A DNA stretch of 64,000 nt from Halobacteriovoraceae bacterium (GCA_020635115.1 JACKAK010000006.1:261347-325346); one strand, 5' to 3'. Shown: positions 44,636-53,192, counted from the stretch's first letter. Numbers and translations are program-made. The notes: generated by a model from the sequence alone, not told the origin.

Positions 44636-44766
44636 GATGCACCTATATGCCAGTAAGTGCTGAGCATAAAGTTTCTGGCGAATGCAAAAGATTTAATGAT
44701 TCTTGTAATGGGGACATGTATGAGATAACTGAAAAATGTACAGATATCGTAACTAACAAGAATTAA
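44636..44766 (+). pseudogene. Orphan C-terminal remnant of a small Cys-containing protein
   Basis: An open frame running out of the IS3 terminus (RCTYMPVSAEHKVSGECKR, then FNDSCNGDMYEITEKC) to a TAA at 44764. Four Cys and the lack of its own promoter or ribosome site suggest the 3' end of a gene cut by the IS3 element. The rest of that gene was not found in the window. Confidence 0.35.
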
Positions 44767-44832
44767 GTTGATTTTGGTTTACAAAAATTCGCGACTTTTG
44801 CCTAATTTAAGAGGGAATCATGAAGAAGAGAT
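44767..44832. other. Short spacer within the gene-poor stretch 44636-44990
   Basis: Between the Cys-containing remnant and the coupled small ORF nothing is recognisable. A GAGGGAATCATG start on the plus strand opens only a 19-codon frame. Confidence 0.3.
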
Positions 44833-44994
44833 TTAAAAATAAAAAATATCCACGTTCTTTTCATTATAACATTCTCTGAAGGGCCTTAGAATAATGCTAA
44901 GTCTATGTTTAATGGTGTCAGACATTGAGATGTGTTGAGTTTTTATAACACTAGCCTTTTCTTCCTCATTTTTTATATCACTTTTTTCATTCAT
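44833..44994 (-). CDS. Small ORF coupled to the antitoxin gene
   Basis: A 53-codon frame (MNEKSDIKNEEEKASVIKTQ..., ending DIFYF) whose ATG overlaps the antitoxin stop by 4 bases (ATGA). The coupling is the only support. The composition is charged then hydrophobic, with no recognised domain. It could be a third operon member or a chance frame. Confidence 0.3.
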   Translation of the reverse strand: MNEKSDIKNEEEKASVIKTQHISMSDTIKHRLSIILRPFRECYNEKNVDIFYF

Positions 44995-45314
44995 GCACTT
45001 TTTCTTTTTTTAAAAATAACTTTAACAGTAGCTTCTCCCCCCAGTAGATTCAGGTAATCTAATAACTTCTCAATGCTAATATTTGAAATTTTTCCATTTA
45101 AAAGTTCACTTACTCTTGGTTGTGGTTTGTCTAGAAGTTTTTCCAGTTCTCTTGAGGTGATTTTGTTTTTCTCAATCTCTTTAATTATTTTGCTGTGAAT
45201 TTCTGCTTTTACTTTTATAGACGAGCAGGCCTCGTTGTTTAGGCCCAGATCATCGAGAACGCTTCCTTTTGAAGTGTGCGAAATAATTGATTTACTTTTC
45301 TTTGTCTCTTTCAT
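44991..45314 (-). CDS. HigA-like XRE antitoxin
   Basis: A 107-residue protein with a helix-turn-helix at about 50-95 (HSKIIKEIEKNKITSRELEK, RVSELLNGKISNISIEKLL), matching the HigA2/HTH_37 antitoxin type. A flexible N terminus of about 30 residues precedes it. It lies 11 bases after the toxin gene. Toxin-first order is the classical higBA arrangement. It likely represses its own operon by binding the repeats upstream. Confidence 0.8.
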   Translation of the reverse strand: MKETKKSKSIISHTSKGSVLDDLGLNNEACSSIKVKAEIHSKIIKEIEKNKITSRELEKLLDKPQPRVSELLNGKISNISIEKLLDYLNLLGGEATVKVIFKKRKSA

Positions 45315-45325
45315 GGTATTTCCTA

Positions 45326-45661
45326 TTATTGAATTCCTAACTCTTTTTTTAATTCTTTTAATCTACTTTGCGCTAAAGCAATGTCTTTTTGTGGAGTTTT
45401 ATTACTTTTCTTTTCAAAGCTATGGAGCACATAGATTGAATCTTTTATCTTTACGTAGTAAATAACTCTGTACCAAGAAGACTTATCCCTATCCCTTAAT
45501 TCATAAACTCCTTGGTTAATCGATTTCATGGGTTTCGAATCAAGTGGTCTTTCCCCTGTTTGGAGCCTATGAAGTTCATAGCCCAAATTCTGTTTGATTT
45601 CGTCAGGGAATTCCTTAAGTTTATCTAACGAATCGCCTAACCAACTAACTTTTTTGAGCAT
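45326..45661 (-). CDS. HigB/RelE-like (Gp49-type) toxin
   Basis: A 111-residue protein: KVSWLGDSLDKLKEFPDEIK, then LGYELHRLQTGERPLDSKPM, YELRDRDKSSWYRVIYYVK and VLHSFEKKSNKTPQKDIALA. The RDRDxxxxYRVIYY and FxKKTxKTP blocks mark phage Gp49-like/HigB mRNA interferases. GGAGGG lies 5 bases before the ATG at 45661; the longer open frame to 45874 has a meaningless N terminus. It would cleave ribosome-bound mRNA and be neutralised by the downstream HigA-like protein. Confidence 0.85.
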   Translation of the reverse strand: MLKKVSWLGDSLDKLKEFPDEIKQNLGYELHRLQTGERPLDSKPMKSINQGVYELRDRDKSSWYRVIYYVKIKDSIYVLHSFEKKSNKTPQKDIALAQSRLKELKKELGIQ

Positions 45662-45694
45662 TATTACCCTCCAATGGAACACATACTTTATCAT

Positions 45695-45730
45695 GTATAC
45701 AATATAATGTATACAATATAATGTATGCAC
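45695..45730 (-). promoter_or_regulatory. Tandem 14-bp repeat operator upstream of higBA
   Basis: Two exact copies of GTATACAATATAAT (45695-45708 and 45709-45722) followed by a partial third (GTATGCAC). Each contains the palindrome GTATAC and a TATAAT-like box. Located 33 bases before the toxin start, it is a plausible autoregulatory operator/promoter. Confidence 0.6.
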
Positions 45731-45861
45731 AATAGCCATGTTTATACGTAAAATTAGATAGTTGAGCTTTGTGAGGTTATTTTTTATTTTTTTCTGCTTT
45801 CTGAAAATTTCGAATTTTTGGCCTGTACTCAGTACAGGTTTATTTGTTTTCACCCCAGAAC

Positions 45862-45914
45862 CAATACACCCCATTTAGGTAATACATTAGGTATTGCCTA
45901 AATGGGGTGTATTG
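45862..45914. repeat. 24-bp-arm inverted repeat with a 5-base loop
   Basis: Left arm 45862-45885 begins CAATACACCCCATTTAGG. Right arm 45891-45914 is its reverse complement with one mismatch (T:G-type in RNA), loop ATTAG. It abuts the truncated IS200-type transposase frame and precedes no T run, so it is not a usual terminator. It may be a transposon-end structure or a REP-like element. Confidence 0.75.
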
Positions 45915-46124
45915 ATATCTTTAAATCCAAAGACTCAGCCTTCAAAGTTGATAAACAATCTAAAAACAGTATCGTCTAGAAGAATCAGTAAAGAATTTAG
46001 CGAACATGTAAAAAAATATCTCTGGAAGGATGCTTTTTGGTCAAGATCGTATTGTATTATAAGTGTTGATGGCGCTCCAATAAGTGTTTTGAAGCAATAT
46101 ATCGAGCAGCAGGGGCAGGATTAA
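45894..46124 (+). pseudogene. IS200/IS605 TnpA (Y1 transposase) C-terminal fragment
   Basis: The real homology starts at about 45915: LNPKTQPSKLINNLKTVSSR, KKYLWKDAFWSRSYCI and GAPISVLKQYIEQQG. The last motif carries the catalytic Tyr of Y1 transposases. The N-terminal HUH region is gone, replaced by the long inverted repeat, so it cannot be active alone. The following hairpin at 46162 looks like its right end. Confidence 0.82.
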
Positions 46125-46161
46125 AGAGTTAATTTCTCGCCTAAGGGCAACAAATTTCACC

Positions 46162-46191
46162 TCCAACTAAATTAGAAAATATAGTTGGAGT
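46162..46191 (+). repeat. Right-end hairpin of the IS200-type remnant
   Basis: CTCCAACTA and TAGTTGGAG form a perfect 9-bp stem with a 12-base loop, 37 bases after the TnpA stop. The stem sequence is shared, with one change, with the hairpin after the TnpB tail at 42275. Confidence 0.6.
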
Positions 46192-46212
46192 ACTATTGGT
46201 TATATTGATAGA

Positions 46213-47769
46213 TCACTTTCTAAAAAAACAACCTATTGACTCTTTGTTTCTTTGAGAGGCCTGCAAAACTTCATGCCCTACTTCGACAGCATTTCTGAGA
46301 CCAATTAAGGAATCGTGAAGGGCAACGTTTTTATAAAACCTCTCTATTTCATCTTTGAGTTCTCTAAACATTGCACTTGCCCTGGCCAGGCGATTAGAAG
46401 TTCTTGTGAGGCCTACATAATTCCACATAGTTTGTTTTAAAGTAAGCCAGTCTTGTTGAACAAGCGCCAAATCAATTTCACCATGGACGAGATTCCATTC
46501 TTTAATTTCAATTTCTGAGAAAAATTCATCTTCCAAATTCTCTAAAATATCTATTGCGGCAATATAACCCCAGGTTAGTCCCTCAAGTAAAGAAGTCGAA
46601 GCGAGTCGATTCGCCCCATGAAGACCTGTACAAGCAACTTCTCCTACTGCGTATAAACCTTCTAAATCAGTTTTTCCATTTAAATCAGTTCTTACCCCTC
46701 CACATGTATAATGGGCCGAAGGAACAACTGGAATGGGTTCTTTTGTGATATCTAATTTATATCCCAAACAGTGTTGGTAGATAGTTGGAAATCTGGATTT
46801 GATCCATTTTGCATTTTTTCCTGAAATATCTAAATAAACACATTCGTGTCTTGTTTCGATAATTTCTTCAGCGATTGCTCTAGCAACAATATCACGAGGA
46901 GCGAGTTCTCTGTCTGGATGATAGGATTTCATAAATTCATTTCCATCACTATTGATAAGAATTCCCCCCTCCCCTCGCATAGCCTCGCTTATGAGAAATC
47001 TTCTATGTGATGATCGATCAAAAAATGTAGTCGGATGAAACTGAACAAACTCCATATTTATAAGAGAAGCACCTGCTCTTTTGGCCATCGCATGTCCATC
47101 CCCTCTGGCCCCTTCTGAGTTGGAATGATGAAGGTAAAGAGATCCAATTCCACCTGTGGCCAGTACTGTTTGTTTCGAGATGGCCTTGATAACCTCTCCT
47201 GTTTTTTGATTAAGAATATAGGCCCCAACAACTTTTCTTTTAAGATACCTTTGTTGTAAATGTACTCCATGGTGAGTGGGAGTGATGAGATCAATCGCAG
47301 TATGACCAGTTAAGAGAGAGACATTTGGAAAACGTTTTCTATTATTTAAATAATTAAGAAGTGAAATTTGAATTTCTTTTCCTGTAAAATCCCCTTTATA
47401 GATAATCCTTTTTTTTGAGTGGGCCGCTTCCTTTGTAAAAGAGAGTTTTTCATTTTTCTTCACAAAATTCGTTTGGGCCTTATCTAATAGTATTTCTTTT
47501 AAGATTTCCCCTGATCTTTGGGCCAATAATTTTGAAGCTTCCTTGTTATGGGTGTACGAGCTGGCCTTGGCAATGTCATCCTCCAGTAGAGGGTCAAATT
47601 CAGGAGTATAAATAATTCCACCTTGGGCCCAAAAGGTATTTGATTCTTCTGGTTCATTGGCCCTTGTGACGATACCAACATTTGCCCCCGCCTCAGCTAC
47701 CTTTATTGCAGCAGTTAGTCCAGCAATGCCACAACCAATTATAAGACAATCAAATTTATAAACACTCAT
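46213..47769 (-). CDS. nadB: L-aspartate oxidase
   Basis: A 518-residue flavoprotein making iminoaspartate for NAD synthesis. FAD-binding is GCGIAGLTAAIK near the N terminus, with the succinate dehydrogenase/NadB signature around NTFWAQGG, EFVQFHPT and ISEAMRGEGG, and the active-site HYTCGGVRT stretch. It starts inside the nadC stop (4-base ATGA overlap). Second gene of nadC-nadB; nadA is not in the window. Confidence 0.95.
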   Translation of the reverse strand: MSVYKFDCLIIGCGIAGLTAAIKVAEAGANVGIVTRANEPEESNTFWAQGGIIYTPEFDPLLEDDIAKASSYTHNKEASKLLAQRSGEILKEILLDKAQTNFVKKNEKLSFTKEAAHSKKRIIYKGDFTGKEIQISLLNYLNNRKRFPNVSLLTGHTAIDLITPTHHGVHLQQRYLKRKVVGAYILNQKTGEVIKAISKQTVLATGGIGSLYLHHSNSEGARGDGHAMAKRAGASLINMEFVQFHPTTFFDRSSHRRFLISEAMRGEGGILINSDGNEFMKSYHPDRELAPRDIVARAIAEEIIETRHECVYLDISGKNAKWIKSRFPTIYQHCLGYKLDITKEPIPVVPSAHYTCGGVRTDLNGKTDLEGLYAVGEVACTGLHGANRLASTSLLEGLTWGYIAAIDILENLEDEFFSEIEIKEWNLVHGEIDLALVQQDWLTLKQTMWNYVGLTRTSNRLARASAMFRELKDEIERFYKNVALHDSLIGLRNAVEVGHEVLQASQRNKESIGCFFRK

Positions 47770-48632
47770 TTATATCTCTCGTATTTAAAGGAAAGATCCA
47801 CTGGACCCGCACCATAAGTTAATTGACCGATGCTTATAGCATCAACCCCTTCTATAATATATTGATCAATATTGTTAGTGTTCACTCCTCCTGAAACTTC
47901 ATAGGTCACTCCTTCTTTTTTTATTTTTATCGCCTCTTTAATTTGATCAGGAGTAAAATTATCTAGCATAATATGTTTTATATTCAACTTGTTAACCACT
48001 TCTAATTCAGTAAGGTCATGTACCTCAATTTCAACTGGAGTATAAAATCCGTTGCAATTTTCAAAAAAAGATAAAGCATCTTCAATACTTCCAAAAAATG
48101 ATTTATGATTATCTTTAATCATCCACACATCATTTTGTCCGAGTCTATGATTAAACCCACCACCGATAACTACAGAATATTTTTCAAGAGATCTTAGCCC
48201 AGGAGTTGTCTTTCTAGTATCTAATATTTTAATATCCTTATTTTCTAATTTTTTAACAAACTTTTGAGTTAGTGTTGCTATCGATGAAGATTTTTGTAAT
48301 AAATTAAGTGCTATTCGCTCACCCGTTAAGGCCACGTTAAAAGGTAAATCAAATTCAAAGACTTTAATCTTTTGACCGTCTTGTATTTCAAAATCTTTTC
48401 CCTCTGCGGACAGAAACTTTTGATAATTTAATTTATCTTCAAGAAGGTAGTTAAATGCTTCGAAAAAAAAAGGAAGGCCAGCAAGTCTTAAATTCGATTT
48501 AGCATACAAAGAACAACAAACTTTATCGTTAGGAATTTTGAAATTGTAGAGAAGGTTCCTTTGAAGATCGTCCTCCCGAAAGAAAAAATTTAAAGACTCT
48601 TCTATAGACTTACCGAAAAGGCCAGCATTCAC
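47766..48632 (-). CDS. nadC: Nicotinate-nucleotide pyrophosphorylase (quinolinate phosphoribosyltransferase)
   Basis: A 288-residue enzyme converting quinolinate and PRPP to nicotinate mononucleotide. Typical blocks are visible: GERIALNLLQKSSSIATLT, DTRKTTPGLR, GGGFNHRLGQND and the C-terminal TYEVSGGVNTNNI. First gene of the nadC-nadB operon, translationally coupled to nadB. Divergent from the ComEC-like gene. Confidence 0.95.
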   Translation of the reverse strand: MNAGLFGKSIEESLNFFFREDDLQRNLLYNFKIPNDKVCCSLYAKSNLRLAGLPFFFEAFNYLLEDKLNYQKFLSAEGKDFEIQDGQKIKVFEFDLPFNVALTGERIALNLLQKSSSIATLTQKFVKKLENKDIKILDTRKTTPGLRSLEKYSVVIGGGFNHRLGQNDVWMIKDNHKSFFGSIEDALSFFENCNGFYTPVEIEVHDLTELEVVNKLNIKHIMLDNFTPDQIKEAIKIKKEGVTYEVSGGVNTNNIDQYIIEGVDAISIGQLTYGAGPVDLSFKYERYK

Positions 48633-48730
48633 TTTTTTCTCCTTAAAAATTAATTCTAGTACGTGTCATATCTAAATAATGACCATACGTTAAGAAGTTT
48701 TTCTTTTTAAAAATTTGCAATATACATTTT

Positions 48731-49864
48731 ATGCAAATAACGCTTATTCATTATATTATTACGATTTGCCTCATGGCCTACGCACTTTGCCATTCAGTAA
48801 AGTCAGACCCCTATCCAATGGTCCAGGAATATAAATTCATGAGAGAGAGAATTAGCATCATTGACAAACGTTACAGCAAAAAGCACGGAGCATTCATAAA
48901 AAGTTTTATCATTGGGGACAAAACTGATCTCCCTCCAAAGTATATTAAACAACATAAAGTTCTCCACTTGTCTCATCTTATGACTCCATCTGGTTTGCAT
49001 TTAGGAATCATCTTTTTCGGACTAGGCCCCTTTATAGGATTTTTTAGAAATCAAAAATCAATTTTTGGACTTTTCATTTGCGGTGCCTTTCAATTTCTTC
49101 CAGGTCTTTATTCTATTAAGCGAGTGGCCATGCTTAAAATCTTGACTCTTCTTCTAACAAAAAAAGTAAAAGATAGATTAAATATCATTTTTCCCCTCTT
49201 TATCTCCTCGATGATTTTAAATTATTTAATTACTAAAGAAAGTATTTCTATGACTAGTTTTAGTTTATCCTATGCATTTTTAGGTATTTTTTATTTTTCG
49301 AAATTTGAAACCACAATTCCCACTTATTTTAATATAATACTTATGCAAATAATTCTTTTTTCCATGATGGAACAAAGTTTTTATCCCTTAAGTATTATTT
49401 TTATGGGATTTATAATGTTCGTCTTTTCATTTCTTTTTTCCTTTTTACTTTTTGATTTTCTGTTTTTGCCCTATTTAAATTTGTCATTTATTTCTATTAA
49501 TCTCATTGATGCTTATTTGAGTATCATCAAATATAGCAGTCAAATGACACAACAATTTGGACTTATAGTCTTATCCTACACAATTTTACCTTCTATACTT
49601 TCAATTATTGCACGAAAAAAAAGATTGTTTTTTCTTTCATTATTTCTTTATAGCGAAAATATTTACAACTTACCTTTAAATTACATTCACCGAAAACCTG
49701 TCTCAAAACACTTTGCGGGTTACCCCTTTGATATGATTAAGACATTTTCCCCTACAAAAAAGGGATATAAAGTAGAATATACAAATCAGCAACGTTGCTA
49801 TTTCTACATCCTTCGCTTTGAGAGAGACGTAAAATGCCTAAATATTAAACCAAGTAAAGACTAG
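48731..49864 (+). CDS. Reduced ComEC/Rec2-like membrane protein
   Basis: A 377-residue multi-pass membrane protein. Near residues 60-95 it has FIIGDKTDLPPKYI then HLSHLMTPSGLHLGII, matching the ComEC core signature (GDRS...HLLAISGLHIGL). GLYSIKRVAMLKIL is the conserved Arg-containing helix that follows. About eight hydrophobic segments continue to residue ~320. The N-terminal OB domain and C-terminal metallo-beta-lactamase domain of full ComEC are absent. It may be a DNA-uptake channel core or a repurposed paralogue. Confidence 0.7.
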   Translation: MQITLIHYIITICLMAYALCHSVKSDPYPMVQEYKFMRERISIIDKRYSKKHGAFIKSFIIGDKTDLPPKYIKQHKVLHLSHLMTPSGLHLGIIFFGLGPFIGFFRNQKSIFGLFICGAFQFLPGLYSIKRVAMLKILTLLLTKKVKDRLNIIFPLFISSMILNYLITKESISMTSFSLSYAFLGIFYFSKFETTIPTYFNIILMQIILFSMMEQSFYPLSIIFMGFIMFVFSFLFSFLLFDFLFLPYLNLSFISINLIDAYLSIIKYSSQMTQQFGLIVLSYTILPSILSIIARKKRLFFLSLFLYSENIYNLPLNYIHRKPVSKHFAGYPFDMIKTFSPTKKGYKVEYTNQQRCYFYILRFERDVKCLNIKPSKD

Positions 49865-50019
49865 TAATATAAAGATCTTACACGTCAAGACCAATTATTA
49901 TGGCCACAAATATCAAGTTTTAATTTATTTTTGGAATCATCAAATTGAGAAATAATTCGTTTTTTTGATATCCCAAATGATTAATAATACTCATCTTGGG
50001 CAATCTTATAATTCATTTT

Positions 50020-50050
50020 TTGTCTCATATGGTTCTGCCCAATCTATAAT
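50020..50050 (+). promoter_or_regulatory. Candidate promoter of the receiver gene
   Basis: A perfect TATAAT (50045-50050), with TTGTCT 19 bases upstream and the start codon 45 bases downstream. The spacer is longer than ideal. Confidence 0.35.
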
Positions 50051-50094
50051 GGGCCTAAGGAATGGATTGCTTATTAGTAATTAAAGGATGTACC

Positions 50095-50505
50095 ATGAAT
50101 ATTGACGAATCTATTGTTCTTAAAAAGGCCTTAGTTGTAGATGATGACCCTTCATCTCTTCTCATTATGGAACATGTTCTAGAGAAGTATGATGTAAATG
50201 TTATTACTGCAAATAACGGACAAGAGGCCATCGAAAGGTTAAAGACCGACAAGGACTTCGACATAATTATTACAGACGTTATAATGCCTGTAATGAATGG
50301 AGTAGATCTTTGTTCACATCTGAATCATTCATTTCCAATACTGGTTATCTCAAGTGATGAGAGTGTTGAGGAGATGGATGAGATTGCAGAGTTTAGTGAT
50401 GCTTACATTGATAAACATCGAACGAAAGAATTTCTTTTGAAAGCATCAAAAGCTGCGATTCAAAGATGGCAAGATGGAAATCACCATTTATTAAAATCAG
50501 CATAA
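50095..50505 (+). CDS. Single-domain response regulator
   Basis: A 136-residue stand-alone receiver. The acidic triplet is in VVDDDP, the phospho-acceptor Asp 61 in IIITDVIMP, and the TS switch position reads VISSDES. The conserved Lys is replaced by or shifted to YIDKHR. AAGGATG precedes the ATG at 50095, and a longer frame from 50062 lacks a ribosome site. There is no partner kinase adjacent. Confidence 0.88.
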   Translation: MNIDESIVLKKALVVDDDPSSLLIMEHVLEKYDVNVITANNGQEAIERLKTDKDFDIIITDVIMPVMNGVDLCSHLNHSFPILVISSDESVEEMDEIAEFSDAYIDKHRTKEFLLKASKAAIQRWQDGNHHLLKSA

Positions 50506-50544
50506 CGATTCTCACCCCACCCCTGTGAGATCCCCTCAATAAAG

Positions 50545-50590
50545 AGTGGAAATGAGTGATTCGCAACGACGCTCATTTCCACTTTTACAT
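50545..50590 (+). terminator. Hairpin terminator after the receiver gene
   Basis: A perfect 12-bp stem AGTGGAAATGAG/CTCATTTCCACT (50545-50556 and 50572-50583) with a 15-base loop, followed by TTTACATTT. The T run is short. Confidence 0.6.
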
Positions 50591-50765
50591 TTCAGTGAAA
50601 TACCATTTGATATGACTGTTACTCTTTAAGAGTATCGACATCATCAGCTTTCACTAACAATTTCAATAGGTTCAACGTTTTTGACCAATCTCTTACTATT
50701 AAACATTGTCTATATTTTTTACTTCGTGTCTTCTGTAAGTTGTCTTTGTGATTTAAAGTATTTAG

Positions 50766-53192
50766 ATGAATTTTACAGTTTACACATTACTTTCATTTTT
50801 TGTGATCAGCTCTTTACAAGCAGATATCTGTCAAGACAGTGTTTTGGGGATGCTTAAAGTTGGAGAATTTTTTCATAAGAAAAATTCTAAGCTTCATACC
50901 GATCAGTCAATTGAGACAACCATGAAGCACTTTAAAGTCGATAATTCTCAGTTAAAACAAAAACCAGCATATAAAATTGCGAGTTGGTTTCAGCTCCTTG
51001 AACAAACTCATTTAAGAAGATCTCAAGACAGTAAAGTTAAAGAAAGGCTCAGAAATTATTACCACAAGAAACATATTATTAAAGAAGAAGATATTCCCGA
51101 AAGTTATTGGGATAAAATCAGACGTGCTCATGAAGAGCGTGGAGAAGACATTCCTGAGATTTCTCAGGAAATGAAAAAAGAGCATTTCAATATTATCTCT
51201 GAAGGACAGAAAGAGTCTTTAGATAGATGGTTTGATTATTTTTTATCCCCTGATTCAAACAGTTTTCCAGTATGGGCAAAGTATTGGGTTTTTGATGCCG
51301 TTACCAAAATGGGTCATTCTCAGATGTTAGGTAGTGAAGAAATGCTTTTTACGTATACCAAAAGGACTAAACATCAAGTTGCTCCTTTCCCAGAACTTAA
51401 CCGAGAGGTCCTTGCGAAGGTTGTGGGGGCGTTTATTAGAAAGGTGCAAAATGAAGCACCAGAACATCTGGATGACGCCAAGTTTTTAGAACTGACAAAG
51501 GGAGCAAGTTTTTCAAAGATGTACGCCCATGAGCTTGATAAGTTTAAAAAGAACTTTCTAGATCCCAATAATAATACCGTAACCGAGGGCAAGTGGGTCA
51601 AGTATAAAAAAGATAGTGATCCAAGTGTCCTCGTTGCCTCACTTGAAGGCAAAAGTACTGGTTGGTGTACGGCAGAAACTGCAACGGCACAATCACAATT
51701 AAAAGATGGAGATTTTTATGTCTACTACTCTCTGGATGATAAGGGGGAAGCAAGCTTTCCTCGGATTGCGATTCGTATGAATGGAGAACAGATCGCAGAA
51801 GTGAGAGGAGTGGGAAATGATCAGAACCTGGATCAAGTGATTGCAGGAAGCGAAGTTTTATCAAATAAACTAGGTGAATTTGGGGCAAGAGGTAAAAGAT
51901 ACTTAAAAAGAGACGCTCATATGAAGCGCTTAACTGAAATCTATACTCACTATCAAGAAAAAGGTGAATTAAGCGAAGATCAGCTTCGCTTTTTATATGA
52001 AATCGATGAGAAAATTCAAGGCTTTGGTTACACTAAGGATAAGCGTATTGAGAAAATATTAGCTAATAGAAATCCAAAAAAAGACATCAGTTTACTACTT
52101 GATGTTTCAGAAGATAAAATCAGTCTTACTCAGGAAGAATTCATGCGTGGAGGAGTTGTTTATCATTATGAAGATCTAGATATAGGTGATGTTCCCATTG
52201 AAATCATCCAAGATCTAAAATTTGTTAAAGGAAATCTAATTGCCTCAAAACTTACCTCTGCAAAAGGTTTAGAAAATCTTTCTTCGATTGGAGAAAGTGC
52301 ATATTTTAACTCCCTCACCTCTGCGCAGGGCCTAGAAAATCTTTTTTCTATTGGTGGGGAGGTATATTTTGGAGGCCTCAACTCGGCAAAGGGATTAGAA
52401 AATCTTTCTTTTATTGGAGGGTGTGCATATTTTACAACTCTCACCTCCGCAAAGGGGCTAGAAAAACTATATTACATTGGATGGAACGCATCTTTTAACT
52501 CCCTGACTTCAGTACAAGAATTAGAAAATCTTTCTTATATTGGTGGGTACGCATATTTTGAATCTCTCACCTCTGCAAAGGGATTAGAAAGTCTTACTTA
52601 TATTGGAAGTGATACATACTTTGCATCCCTCACCTCCGCAAAGGGATTAGAGAATCTTTCTTATATTGGTGGAGAAGTACATTTTGAATCCCTCACTTCT
52701 GCACAAGGATTAGAAAATCTTTCTTCTGCTGGAGATGCAGCATATTTTGATTCCCTTGTCTCAGCACAAGGGTTAGGAAATATTTCTTCAATCGGAGGGG
52801 ACCTACATTTTAAATCCCTCACTTCAGCACAAGGGTTAGAAAATCTTTCTTCTATTGATGGGGAAGCACATTTTGAATCCCTCACTTCAGCAAAGGGATT
52901 AGAAAGTCTTTCTTCTATTGATGGAGAAGCACATTTTGAATCCCTCACTTCAGCAAAGGGATTAGAAAGTCTTTCTTCTATTGGTGGAAACGCACATTTT
53001 AAATCCCTCACTTCTGCAAGGGGATTAGAAAATCTTTCCTATATTGGAGAAGACGCCTATTTTGACTCTCTCACATCCGCAAAAGGATTAGAAAATCTTT
53101 CCTATATTGGAGGAAAAGTAAATTTAAACCCCACAATCAACCCACAAGAGTTTAAGAAAATTTATACAAATATAAGTTCAAATTTAAAATAA
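50766..53192 (+). CDS. Secreted protein with 14 leucine-rich-like 21-residue repeats
   Basis: An 808-residue exported protein. The signal peptide is about 1-19 (ending SLQA). An N-terminal helical region of ~270 residues is followed by a conserved-looking domain (about 275-365) with STGWCTAETATAQSQLKDGD, DFYVYYS and RIAIRMN. From residue ~498 come fourteen 21-residue repeats of the type SAxGLENLSxIGGxAYFxSLT, then a short tail. The repeats resemble LRR_5/BspA-like solenoids used for surface contacts. The WCTA-containing domain is reminiscent of PcfJ-like proteins but not confirmed. It is a single gene with a poor ribosome site. Confidence 0.78.
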   Translation: MNFTVYTLLSFFVISSLQADICQDSVLGMLKVGEFFHKKNSKLHTDQSIETTMKHFKVDNSQLKQKPAYKIASWFQLLEQTHLRRSQDSKVKERLRNYYHKKHIIKEEDIPESYWDKIRRAHEERGEDIPEISQEMKKEHFNIISEGQKESLDRWFDYFLSPDSNSFPVWAKYWVFDAVTKMGHSQMLGSEEMLFTYTKRTKHQVAPFPELNREVLAKVVGAFIRKVQNEAPEHLDDAKFLELTKGASFSKMYAHELDKFKKNFLDPNNNTVTEGKWVKYKKDSDPSVLVASLEGKSTGWCTAETATAQSQLKDGDFYVYYSLDDKGEASFPRIAIRMNGEQIAEVRGVGNDQNLDQVIAGSEVLSNKLGEFGARGKRYLKRDAHMKRLTEIYTHYQEKGELSEDQLRFLYEIDEKIQGFGYTKDKRIEKILANRNPKKDISLLLDVSEDKISLTQEEFMRGGVVYHYEDLDIGDVPIEIIQDLKFVKGNLIASKLTSAKGLENLSSIGESAYFNSLTSAQGLENLFSIGGEVYFGGLNSAKGLENLSFIGGCAYFTTLTSAKGLEKLYYIGWNASFNSLTSVQELENLSYIGGYAYFESLTSAKGLESLTYIGSDTYFASLTSAKGLENLSYIGGEVHFESLTSAQGLENLSSAGDAAYFDSLVSAQGLGNISSIGGDLHFKSLTSAQGLENLSSIDGEAHFESLTSAKGLESLSSIDGEAHFESLTSAKGLESLSSIGGNAHFKSLTSARGLENLSYIGEDAYFDSLTSAKGLENLSYIGGKVNLNPTINPQEFKKIYTNISSNLK
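52257..53138 (+). repeat. Fourteen tandem 63-bp repeats within the leucine-rich-like gene
   Basis: In-frame 63-bp units encoding 21 residues each. Units 10 and 11 (about 52824-52949) are almost identical in DNA, whereas others have diverged, so the array has recently gained or exchanged copies. Confidence 0.85.

Noticed and set aside
45862..45914. Integron attC site
   Set aside because: The hairpin is nearly perfect with no bulged bases and lacks the GTTRRRY core expected of attC.
52166..53011. Long minus-strand frames across the leucine-rich-like repeats
   Set aside because: They are shadows produced by the 63-bp periodicity of the plus-strand gene and have no start context.
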